Shown: piece by piece, positions 41,301-47,700 of the stretch
Layout: the number at the start of each line of letters is the position of its first letter
How positions within the stretch are numbered: the first letter of the stretch is position 1
Source: Tubulanus polymorphus
Taxonomy: Eukaryota > Nemertea > Palaeonemertea > Tubulaniformes > Tubulanidae
Assembly (NCBI RefSeq): GCF_964204645.1
Contig: NC_134031.1
Location: forward strand, 7,788,501-7,852,500
Direction: 5' to 3'
DNA length: 64,000 bases
Notes under the pieces: model-generated
Seen by the model: only the letters and a program-made list of their open reading frames with translations
The model's database searches: none
What the model was told of the DNA's origin: nothing
Position numbers and translations under genes: made by a program

Positions 41301-44296
41301 GCATAATCCAGAGAGAATACTTCAGAATACTTTGCAGAGTTCAGAGAGAATACTTCAGAGAATTGAGATGGAGTAGTTTTGTAGTTTTATATCAACTCTA
41401 TAGTAAAGCTATAAACATACAGTGTGTTTTTCAAAGGTTGCACATTTAATGAAACTCACTGCAGTTCATTGTCAAAAGTGATAGTACGTGAGAGATTCAA
41501 CTACAGTATTCGTTATACTATAATAAAGATATTTATACATCAATTTGTACTTAGGCCTATCATCCATAAATAAAAGTTGTTCTGTGTAATCAACAAGACT
41601 AGCTTATATTAGTAATCGCGAAAGGATAATTGAAAGTCGACCAATTGTGTAATGAAATTTACGTTTTCGTGTTGTTGATAAGTCTGTTTATACCAGATCA
41701 AAAAATAAGTCAATTTTCCACGTCGACAGTTCTATATAAATGAATCAGGGACTTTTCGGCAGAATTAAACATTTCAAATTTACTCCAAAGCGCCTGAAGA
41801 ATGGATGGAAAAAATGAAATGACTTACGCAAACATGTTCGACAATATGATGGACATCTGAGTTTCCACTTTTTGTACATTTGTAGCGACGATGTTTCATC
41901 TTGTTCCCGTTCTCGCTGCAACTGTGCAGCTTGTTCTCTCGCAAATTCACTGAGATCCCGCGTGTAGCGGCCATACATCTATAATTCAAAATCAATCAAC
42001 TTAATCATTGGGCAACTACTCTGTCTGGAGTCCTGTGGGGCTAATCCTACTACACAACAACTAGTCAGTGACTAGGATGCCAAACCAAAAGGATTATTAA
42101 AACCAATCAACCGCATCAATATAGCTTTAGTAGGTTTACCTAATTGTTGATAGATGACACTTAGGCCTATAATCAGATGGGCTTAAATATCATTCAAACA
42201 ATAAATGGTTTGTGAAAATATCTGGTCATGAAATTAAACCGATGGTCAATAAACTCACTTTAGCCTAATAAAATTGTCAATCCCGCCCTCTTAAGGAAAA
42301 TTAGTTTGGATCTTTTTGTTTCAGAAAATCAAAATTGTCAACCCTTTCACAGCCGATGTCGACTCTAGGCCTACCTGTCATAAGTTTTGCATTATTGTAT
42401 GTCACTCATACTTAGATGACTCGTCATATCAACTCATCATCCAAGTATGGCTACAGTAAAACATATGAATCATTCAGAAGGCCTATTAGAGGTTTCTACC
42501 AGGTGGTAGCATTCAGAAAATTCAAGCGAGTGTGGAGAACGGAGTTCGAGAAAATAGCAGCATAGAGCGGGATTCAAACCCGGACCAGCAGATTGCTAGC
42601 CTAGTCTTTCCACTAGACCACCGGGCTCACTCAAAACCACCCGTAAGTTTTCACAACATATAGCCTCACCTTACCCTAACTCTATCCCTGGGGGTAAAAA
42701 CGGACCCTTTCTCTAATCCCAACCCTAACCCTAACTCTCTGGACCCTCTAGACCCTAACCCTATCGAAACCCTAACCCTAAACCCAATATAATGATTTTA
42801 TTTTTATAATCTATTAGTATATCTTATTATATACAGCCATTGGCAAAAAAGCGTTAATGTCGCATTGGCAAAATATCCACCTCCTTTTTTAAAACAAGTT
42901 TCCAGTGGCGTTGGAACTAAAGCGACGAAAGCCATGACAACGATTAACCGAATGACATTTTTTTCTTTCAATACCGGTTTAGGTGATATTAAAATAAATT
43001 TGCAGCAGCAACAGTCATAGGCCTATATTAGAACCTCTTAAAAATGGGCAACTGACCATGGCAATCAAAAATATTACGAAGTGGATTTAACCGTATACTA
43101 CCGCTATTTTACCGTACATTACTACTATATATAGTATTAACTAATAAAAGTAACAATAAAATCATTATATTGGGTTAAGGTTAGGGTTTCGATAGGGTTA
43201 GTGTCGAGAGGGTGAGAAGAGGGTCCGGAGGGTTCCGTTTTACCCATAGGGATAGGATTAGGGTAAGGTGAGGTATTATAGATGGTTAAAACATTCGGGT
43301 GGTTTTCAGCGAGCTCGTTGGTCTAGTGGTATGACGCTGCGCTAGTAATCTACAGGCCCGGGTTCGAGTCTCGCTCTATTCTCTCTACTGTCTGTCACAC
43401 CTGCTCTTCGTGCGACGTTTTGGTCCGTAATTTCATTAATAATCAGTTGATCTGTAAATATTATGCATCAATTTGTTCAGTAAGGAATTTGCATTCAGAA
43501 ATAAATCATGAACTGGCATAAATTTGTTTGTGTTTTCATCTGTCGGCGATAGTTTACCTAGCATACGCTCGCGTAATGCTGAAAAACGGCTTTTATGGAT
43601 CGTCACATGGCGCCACCTACTACTATTTCGATATGCTAATGAGCAGGTGATGACGTCACTGTAACGTTTCCGAGTGTCCGTGGAGTGGATTTTTCAGCAT
43701 TACACGAGCGTATGCTGAGTAAACTATCGCTCATAAATGAAAACAAAAACAACTTTAGTAAAAATTTTTGTTTATTTCTGAATGCAAAGTCCTCACTGAA
43801 CAAATTGATGCGTAACACTGAAGAAATTGATGCGTAGATAAACCGATTATTAACGAAATTGCGGACCAAAACGTCATACGGAGAGCAGGTGTTAGAGACA
43901 GTAACTCTGTTCTCCACACTTTCCTAGAATTCTAGAAGTCGCACACTTCTGTGCGCATGCGCAGCGTAAATCAGCCAATCAGCGATGATGTACGGTAAAA
44001 TAGCGGAAATATATACTCAGCCGTATACGGTAAAATATCCCCTGCGAAAATATTACTGCTAACTAACTAACCCAATTGACTTTGATTTGTTTTTTATTGT
44101 TACCCGATATGACAACACAAAAAACGGGTAAACATTATCAAGTTAAAATGGATAGTTCGTTGGTATAAATGAGGATTGTCGTCTTGAGGAAACTAAGTCC
44201 AAAACAGACTTCTAAAAGTGAGAGATGAGGAAAAATTATACTTACCAAAGTTTGTTCATAGCCGAATTGGCGGTCGTCTTCCTTATTTTCGGTCAT
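17384..44296 (-). CDS. CLCN2-like: ClC-2-type voltage-gated chloride channel, 27 coding exons
   Basis: A plasma-membrane chloride channel of the ClC-1/2/K branch, closest to ClC-2. Exons in transcription order: 44246-44296, 41828-41978, 40007-40126, 39117-39379, 38107-38184, 37948-38026, 37234-37359, 31145-31229, 30964-31065, 30587-30671, 28746-28898, 28572-28641, 25728-25841, 25555-25652, 24988-25109, 23914-24047, 23626-23840, 22871-22966, 22621-22719, 22373-22387, 20061-20175, 19916-19959, 19779-19838, 19614-19649, 19299-19403, 18529-18615, 17384-17578. All introns are GT-AG and phases match, giving 965 aa (human ClC-2 is 898). The N-terminus has the ClC-2 signature [14 protein letters not shown]. 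Filter and gate: GSGIP at 151-155, GKEGPFVH with gating Glu195, GVFIP at 446-450, Tyr543. Two CBS domains follow: the first from VEDIMV (~570), the second around [12 protein letters not shown] (~855) to VALAE (~901). The filter loop reads PVPAG where vertebrate ClC-2 has PVPCG. Introns 7 and 12 are swollen by transposons. Confidence 0.93.
18720..19190 (-). repeat. Three tandem ~150-bp units of the Helitron-like core repeat
   Basis: The landmark CCCCTGGTGAAC or its variant appears near 18774, 18921 and 19075, each followed by (T/C)ACAGAAACC(C/A)ATGACCTT-like sequence, so the period is about 150 bp. It lies in the channel intron between exons 25 and 26. The same unit occurs in tandem at 50567-50868 and singly near 24577, 40272, 54293, 57821 and 63237. 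Confidence 0.7.
20263..20520. mobile_element. TTAA-flanked MITE, family T1 copy 2
   Basis: The left end is TTAACCCATTAGATGCCGCG and the right end, read inward, is TTAACCCATTAGACCACAGA. It matches 7535-7833 in the opposite orientation over its whole length. It lies in the intron between channel exons 20 and 21. The family is non-autonomous. Confidence 0.78.
20899..21480. mobile_element. Possible MITE with GTTCACACGCG termini
   Basis: The left end is TAGGGGCGTTCACACGCGGA. The right end, read inward, is TTGTGTTCACACGCGATTTG, sharing GTTCACACGCG plus ATTT. Similar ends occur in hAT-type MITEs. No target duplication was settled. It lies in the intron between channel exons 20 and 21. Confidence 0.45.
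22373..22387 (-). CDS. CLCN2-like: Candidate 15-nt microexon of the chloride channel
   Basis: On the minus strand TATATTGCAG precedes GATTTTTTGGAAGTG, and GTAAATATTTG follows. It encodes DFLEV in phase 0 between phase-0 exons 22621-22719 and 20061-20175, so it can be included or skipped without a frameshift. It sits in the cytoplasmic linker between the CBS domains, where family length varies. The donor is weak, so it could be a chance match. Confidence 0.5.
23040..23150. repeat. Short foldback repeat (CAGTTCCACAGTT)
   Basis: CCAGTTCCACAGTTACGAGC near 23044 pairs with the complement of TAACTCACAACTGTGGAACT near 23119. It forms a ~110-bp hairpin-capable repeat in the intron between channel exons 17 and 18. 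Confidence 0.65.
24096..24500 (-). mobile_element. Helitron-like repeat, diverged intronic copy
   Basis: It contains the family blocks GACCACGCCCACTTGGGAAG (3'-end signature) at ~24115, AACAACAATGGTTGCCAGTC at ~24311, GATGTGTCTAGG at ~24370 and AATAGCCTGCTGGGA at ~24486, in the order expected for a minus-strand copy. The terminal hairpin is truncated. It lies in the channel intron between exons 15 and 16. Confidence 0.6.
26169..28479. mobile_element. hAT-type element with nested insertion
   Basis: The left terminus CAGTGTTCTCCATTAGGGG at 26169 and the right terminus, read inward, CAGTGTTCTCCATAGAAAA, share CAGTGTTCTCCAT. TATGGC directly flanks both ends. CAGTG termini are typical of hAT transposons. 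Removing it and its nested TTAA element leaves channel intron 12 at about 420 bp. The hAT part is ~820 bp and has no transposase frame. Confidence 0.75.
26816..28306. mobile_element. TTAA-flanked 1.49-kb element nested in the hAT element
   Basis: The left end is TTAACCCTTACAATACACTA and the right end, read inward, is TTAACCCTATCAATACCACA, both abutting TTAA. Around 27530-27690 the plus strand encodes, with stops, acidic runs such as [16 protein letters not shown], reminiscent of piggyBac transposase N-termini. Two related segments (27770-27920 and 28130-28270) form an internal direct repeat. It is a relic, not coding. Confidence 0.65.
29500..30163 (-). repeat. Repeat fragments shared with 49630-51015
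   Basis: 29750-30055 is a diverged reverse complement of 49630-49925 (shared: GTTCACGTGAACACCTG, GGCTAATTAGCATATCAAGG). 29500-29640 is related to 50880-51015 (AGAGCCCCAAGGGGCAC and CAGCCTGTC). At 30124-30163 lies the Helitron-like 3'-end signature CTAGGGGTCCAGGGACACCG. All are in the channel intron between exons 10 and 11. Confidence 0.65.
31390..31510. repeat. DIRS inverted terminal repeat (3' side)
   Basis: It begins TACCCTTTCCTATGGTTTTT and runs to CCGCCATCTTTTTA. It is the reverse complement of 36784-36902 with about one mismatch (TATACGACC against TACACGACC). The outer extension 31347-31389 is unique to this end. Confidence 0.92.
31566..31663. repeat. DIRS internal complementary region
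   Basis: The first part, to 31624, is the reverse complement of the left outer end 31347-31403. The second part, from 31623, is the reverse complement of the right outer end 36879-36921. The two join at an overlapping AT. In DIRS models this region templates circularisation, and it marks the exact element ends. Confidence 0.88.
31922..34849 (-). CDS. DIRS tyrosine recombinase ORF
   Basis: An uninterrupted frame of 975 codons. The recombinase is the C-terminal ~330 residues (about 640-970), which act in the nucleus to integrate the circular DNA copy. Visible catalytic positions are Arg in [11 protein letters not shown], the [11 protein letters not shown] box (His and Arg), and Tyr in FTSFYLRD; this R-H-R-Y arrangement is that of DIRS recombinases. 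The upstream ~415 codons overlap the RT frame in another register, are Ser/Arg/Gly-rich and may not be translated, so the real start is probably internal. No break was found. Confidence 0.85.
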   Translation of the reverse strand: MSAAGSNPLVRPLWRRLALPGRLSWLPSPFPKATAPDEVTSRHAAKTRSGGLNLSGSQGTGREGSDRTSLQRNFSRLVFSNIHGTKGHRGSTDSDRSVIPQLAPRHSKVPDDQAQGRDSRAPSGSMGGFIGPERCLLSGSNSPKISAISQDKVERPPVPIQVSSIWPQYGPVGFHQVGQVSSEGTSVKGCSTVRLPRRLVNSREFGSGMSGGNDLSLGPSPSARVPRKQGKISVDASPTVHLSRHGLRSPNRQSLSVYGSSSQTSRSCSGSVHNPENSSLLVTASRLYQLHGSGGALRPPQKQALATILEGLLVSVEGQLGGLDSRTSNRSKSGSSVVGGNYESSARVVTSPVRGSSSCIHGCQSPRMGGTSGEPSQSREMVSLRGHQPHKFPRNAGRVEGPEVLSQESGGPPRLVSHRQFNSEGLPSEPRGHSLRNPHRSVGQNSSLVPDKGRVPDCGTFSREKERDGRCSVSSRSGYCDRMGSPPRSSRSGSGHFWQSAAGSVCHPVQSEVSSVCVPVSRRGSVGGRCLLSGLVGDACVCVPAHTSPAALTGSNREISQLQHSSGSTMLAGSEMVPTTSQPAVRQPQDSSEFPIASVSGELSASSKQPVVKSARLAIVQRSLSASGFSEQAASFIAGSKRPSTSTVYDAKWSHFADWCAAGEIDPCSPSVAQLADFLLHLFVVKGLQVITIKGYRSAISHTLRASGWPNVAGDHRISQLVAGFSISRPRVTRTVPPWDLSVILKKLMEAPFEPLSAASFANLSKKTVFLLFLACSARRSEIHALSVQQGHIVFGPAKEFVSLRPALEFLAKNQRPGSVGCQWRIEALKHRVEPGIPDRTLCPVRVLCFYLDRSASRRGSRERLFIPLLDHLKGDISRDTVARWVSSLIKDILLQENLSSEGVVSHQVRSMATSCAAFSGAPLEEVCRAAFWNSPSTFTSFYLRDVSGQLGSLASLGPVVMAQGVRSFRSDPLV
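32833..35004 (-). pseudogene. DIRS reverse transcriptase/RNase H ORF with one in-frame stop
   Basis: One frame of about 723 codons broken only by TAG at 33604-33606. The first part (35004-33607) has RT motifs: [46 protein letters not shown] and the active-site [10 protein letters not shown]. RNase H follows, with [14 protein letters not shown] before the stop and MADALSRRG after it, then [20 protein letters not shown] typical of DIRS RT-RH C-termini. The frame overlaps the gag end by 134 nt and the recombinase frame for about 2 kb. The stop should inactivate RNase H unless read through. Confidence 0.9.
34871..36562 (-). CDS. DIRS gag-like ORF1
   Basis: 563 aa, uninterrupted. The N-terminal ~90 residues are very rich in Arg-Ser dipeptides ([29 protein letters not shown]), probably for nucleic-acid binding. 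The middle has a hydrophobic, helical region ([19 protein letters not shown]) as in DIRS ORF1 proteins, and the C-terminus is basic ([14 protein letters not shown]). It precedes and overlaps the RT frame. Function is inferred from position and composition. Confidence 0.8.
   Translation of the reverse strand: MSGSKHPVRSSSDSDRRSGDRARSPTRFRRRERNKRARSPSRRSRFDRERDYDRYCRKFRRRSSHRSSTSVSDESDSSSRSRSRSRDRHRSRHGHWDTGKYLTQKNFHVFEEKILNLLSSSQQVAATSTTGKPIPDCPVRSSPAHSVFRNSDSEFLDAAVGSDFNEDPVPEAAIPSGVVPVASNCGLPQTMGAPLARNVSPSRSVLSEPAGDMPFRAMISEFFVKHGATRAKPTAAPLVGESMEAYRLPDSDLNVLRESSAVSREWARLDTQLWGECRPGTFSPPERGMKSGKYFSSTDPPIGAFRSAYYATLGAVAHSHNCLDADYTLISPDTVTAQSGIRLPKSGLVAMTSILDNLTRVGSFQDMALKLLTGELRETHAAVHAGSDPESVALKLEGMDWIIQSLARSVSHVIPLSVWGQANLVLASRQSVMDSSSKTRLPDMVSNALLRAPLGTSSRLFSGWCAPVSTELRKIPEVQAKSNPRTPWKKHSGPTPAAQGSARTQTGPSQTSALSQAASDAGWRTSAQLQQSCQASPGRNSSGSYRGKGKAPKRGSSFRKNSK
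36784..36902. repeat. DIRS inverted terminal repeat (5' side)
   Basis: The reverse complement of 31390-31510. The outer extension CAGTACTCGACGGAAATAT (to 36921) is unique to this end and is represented in the internal complementary region. Confidence 0.92.
37661..37693. repeat. Helitron-like terminal hairpin copy
   Basis: TAGCCCGCTGGGACTTAAGT followed by CCCAAGTGGGCTA is a 33-bp near-perfect palindrome. It ends a minus-strand family copy whose body runs back to about 37500. The same hairpin is at 55124-55156 and 63593-63625. Confidence 0.75.
38985..39064 (-). repeat. Fragment of the palindromic TTAA element
   Basis: ACGAGATAACTCGT at 38991-39004 and GATGACAAAGTTATCTTGTTAC at 39029-39050 match the inverted TGACGAG(N)TAT motifs of 6836-7400, including the GGGTGTACTG spacer. 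It lies in the channel intron just below exon 4. Confidence 0.55.
40756..41252. mobile_element. Element with iterated 14-bp inverted terminal motif
   Basis: GTCAAAACGTCCTC occurs at 40768-40781 and 40799-40812. Its complement GAGGACGTTTTGAC occurs at 41163-41176, 41187-41200, 41211-41224 (one change) and 41234-41247. TGTCG/CGACA lie at the two outer edges. It is non-coding, ~500 bp, in the channel intron between exons 2 and 3. Repeated subterminal motifs suggest transposase-binding arrays. Confidence 0.7.
42540..42840 (-). repeat. tRNA-like/TTAGGG composite repeat, copy 2
   Basis: On the minus strand AATAAAATCATTATATTGGG starts the repeat. Several TTAGGG units follow, then GGATAGAGTTAGGGTAAGGTG, and then the tRNA-like module with GGTGGTCTAGTGG (A box) and GGTTTGAATCC (B box). 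It is the best-preserved partner of 43150-43400, which it faces tail to tail. Confidence 0.75.
43150..43400 (+). repeat. tRNA-like/TTAGGG composite repeat, copy 3
   Basis: Same order as the other copies: AATAAAATCATTATATTGGG, TTAGGG units, GGATAGGATTAGGG, then the tRNA-like module 43310-43385 with TTGGTCTAGTGG and GGTTCGAGTCT. The internal promoter boxes are close to consensus, but the T-stem does not pair well, so this is not called a tRNA gene. Confidence 0.75.
43381..43915. mobile_element. Foldback element with ~200-bp arms
   Basis: 43381-43585 pairs with 43690-43915. Shared blocks include GACGTTTTGGTCCG(T/C)AATTTC, GATGCATCAATTTGTTCAGT-like sequence, TTTACCTAGCATACGCTCG and TGCTGAAAAA. 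The loop is ~100 bp. Farther out, ACCGTATAC and CGCTATTTTACCGTACAT near 43090-43125 pair with 43985-44030, so the whole block may be one larger inverted structure. Confidence 0.7.
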
Positions 44297-44797
44297 TTTT
44301 TACTTGTTTACTAACAGCTAATAATACGTGTGCTTAAAATGTCCTCGAGTACTTCCTGGCCGTTAGATAGACGTTAAATTGAACAAAATTGAACTTTAGA
44401 TGGATCTTTCATGATGCGCAGACTTGCTATTTTGCCAATGACTTGTTCGAGTCACTTGTTCTGCATTGACAGATGCTCGTCAGTACAACATTAATAAATT
44501 ACTGAAACAAAATACTCCGCGGTTCAACGTTTGACTATCATTTATGGATTAAGATTCATATTCATAGCAAATTCGATAATTCAAATAGTTTGTTTATCAT
44601 AATTCTATTATTTTCTATAATATCTTATAATGATTCTTCCGAAAAAAGAGCGTAATATATTTTGTCGATTCGTAAAAAAAGTTCTTATCCAAGCTCGGAA
44701 TTTCCACCGCTATGTGACCTAGTTTGTGTCTACATTGGGAAACCCTCGTACTATTTTGCTGTTCATGTTCAGGCTTATTGCCGATTAAAACGAGAAA
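44297..44797. promoter_or_regulatory. Shared divergent promoter interval
   Basis: 501 bp separate the start codons of the minus-strand chloride channel and the plus-strand repeat-exon gene. Both 5' UTRs and both promoters must lie here unless untranslated exons exist. The right end is locally CpG-rich (GTCCGCCACGAAGCCCCCGC). No clear TATA box could be assigned. Confidence 0.55.
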
Positions 44798-47700
44798 ATG
44801 TCCGCCACGAAGCCCCCGCTCGCTCGAGATAATACTATGAAAGCTACAGCGAAGGTATTACTCTGTTTGATTGCTCGGGTAGATCAGTAAAGTCAAACTC
44901 CAGAGGAGGTTTGATTATTTTGAGTCGAGTGAGAGCGGAGAGAAAATTGTCAAAATTCAATTCAATCAAATCGGCGTTCGATCAAACTTTGTTTAATCAA
45001 TCAGGTCTATCTCTAGTTAGTTACCTAATCGTTGGTGGTAAGCTTTTTATAATCGGATGGGCTTATACCAACGTTAGGGATGACAAGGGCCAAAACAAGG
45101 ATTGAAAAAAGTAACACTTCAAAAATATACTTTCTATTCACTTTAGTCAGTAACCTGTCTGTGGTTTAGTTTCATGATCGGATATTTTCACAAACCACAG
45201 TCAGGAATGGGAAGGTCATTTTTGCAGGCAATTTTCCTGGCTATGACAATAAACTACTGCATTGTGAAGTTCCAATGCCCTATCCTATAGGCCTACACAC
45301 ACATGGGACTTAACAAACATTAATGCTGTCGGCAGGTTAAGGGTTAAGCCCAAGGTTAGATTAAAGGCAGGTGATATTTTGCCGATGTGGCATATTCCTA
45401 TTAAGGCTATTTTGCCAATGGCTTGTTCTGATTGGCTTATTTACACCTTGCATGTGCATTGAAGTGCCGTGACTTAAAAAAGTCGAGGAAAGGGCTGACA
45501 GTAGAGTTAGAGAAATTAGAGCGGATAGAGCAGTATTCGAATCCGGGCCAGCATATTGCCAGCTTACTGTCTTTCCACTAGACCGCCTAGACTGGTTGAA
45601 TCCCACTGAATGTTTTAACAACATGTAGCACTCAACCTAATCCTAACCCTATCCCCAATAGTCAAATTTTCATGCACTCTGAGCGTTTCAAGGCACTGTT
45701 TGACTATTGCACATGGGGTTAAAATGAACCATGCATGTAGGCTTACTCGAAATGTAGCATTGAAAAAACTGAAAAATGAATGATACGAAGGAAATCTTCC
45801 AAAGGCATGCCTGAGCACCCAAAGCACTCCCTAAATCTGCTATTAAAATCGTATTTGTTAGGTTGACCTAGTCAACTGGGAAATTATCAGTTCATCAATG
45901 ACTGAGTGAACCAGCTGCATGGTTTGGACATTATGTCATTTCAAAATGCTGGCATCCAGAGCTGAGAAAACAGTTAATAAGCAGATACAGTGGAACCTCG
46001 TTCTAACAAACCTCTGGGGAAAAATAAAAAGTTTGTATTATCCGATAGTTCGTTAGATCTGTTTCACATCATTTATGTATGAAAAGAGAACACCCCATGG
46101 TGTGAAGAAACACAAACCAACTGGCTTCATTGGAGTAGGCCTACTATTTAGTATAAATACTGACAGCTAATAAATCACTTATTGACAACTGTAAACTATG
46201 AAATAAAATGTAAATTCAATATTCAATATATATAGTCAAATTTCAATATATGTTAAAGATGAAGTTTATAATAGAACATTGAGTACGTAATAGATGAATA
46301 ATCCCCTAGCAATTCTTCTGATTGATTCACTCAGAATTTTGTGTAATCATATGAAAAAAATCAGGGAAAACTCAGGGGATTTTGTAAATGGGTGGTAAGC
46401 GGCTTCCCCTGCTAGGTTTAGTGTGAGAAACAGGGTTCATATTACAAGATTCCTTGCAAACTTATCTTCACCAAAGACCTCAGTTCTACTCAAAAGTTGA
46501 GAATTGAAACTATTTGAATTTTGGGAAAGTCCTCAAAAACTTGAAAAGTCAATGTTTGTTTTTCACATAGTGAACATTTAGGCATGGACTAGTAGTATGA
46601 GGTCTCGCCAATTCAGGGGCCCTACTATTTTGATTATAACTGGATCTATAATGAGATGATTGATTATTCGGTGCTAGCACAATTAACTTAGGTCAAATGT
46701 GCACAGCTTAGATAGGCTTACACCAATCACTGAATGAATGTATTTCTTGTTTCTTTTTCATAGGAAGGTGTTGCCTATTTAAAATCTGAAGGCAAACAGT
46801 CTCTATTAGTTGAACAAGGATTAGTAAAACCTACTTTGGCCAGGGATAGTACTATGGTTAACACTGCAAAGGTACGTAAACAAATCTATCAGTGACAAGT
46901 GTTTAGTCAGAGTTCAGTCGAAAAACCACTAGGCCTAATTTTCTTGAAAACTTAAACTGAGCAAATATGATTTTAGTTACCACTCTGTGTTGCTGGTATG
47001 AAATAGATTAGGTAAATGGGTTAGTAGTAATTATTCCTGCATGGTACATAGATAGATAAGAGGCAAACTAAAAAGATAGACAAGAAAATTAATTTTAATA
47101 AATTATTTGACGCCTGCTAAAAAATGTAGAATTTTTGGATAAGCTAATGTGAAATTGCAAATTGGAATCGAAGTTTTATTAAGAAATTGGCGAAATATGA
47201 GATTTGGCGATTGGGTAGGTGATGAGGAGGCTCCGAGCACTGTAATAGTCAGTGGTTTAATTTTTTTTATTGAAAATTGTCAATAATTGATAACTTGCGA
47301 CCGACTTCGTTCACTTTTGCCTCTAAGCTGGTCTGCAACTTCATTGTTTCCATGGTTGAGGAAAGAGCTCGTCTGATGTCTGCTTCATCTGACTTTGGAG
47401 CATATCGCGTGGCTCGTAATCAGACGGCCCGGTCCCGGTTTGGCTGTCACTCGATATCCTCTTAATGTCATATAAAGTTTGCTATTCTGTATGAATTACG
47501 TATGTGTTTTGTGTAGTATTTTCTTATTTTAAAATTTGTCACATTATTAAATTTGGGAATTTTATATGTAATAAAGATCAATAAAGAATTGAATTGAATT
47601 GTCACCATCAGAGGACGCGGAGCCATATATGACAGCTATGCTATCATAAATTGCTAATCTCAAGAAACCTGCATACCCCTAATATCGAACATATTTTCTA

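Noticed and set aside
43310-43385. Candidate functional tRNA gene
   Set aside because: A and B boxes are good, but the T-stem and acceptor pairing are poor and three diverged relatives sit in the same repeat context, so it is a repeat module.
45986-46060. Second complete GAACCTCGTT MITE
   Set aside because: One terminus is clear but no matching opposite end was found, so only a fragment is noted.
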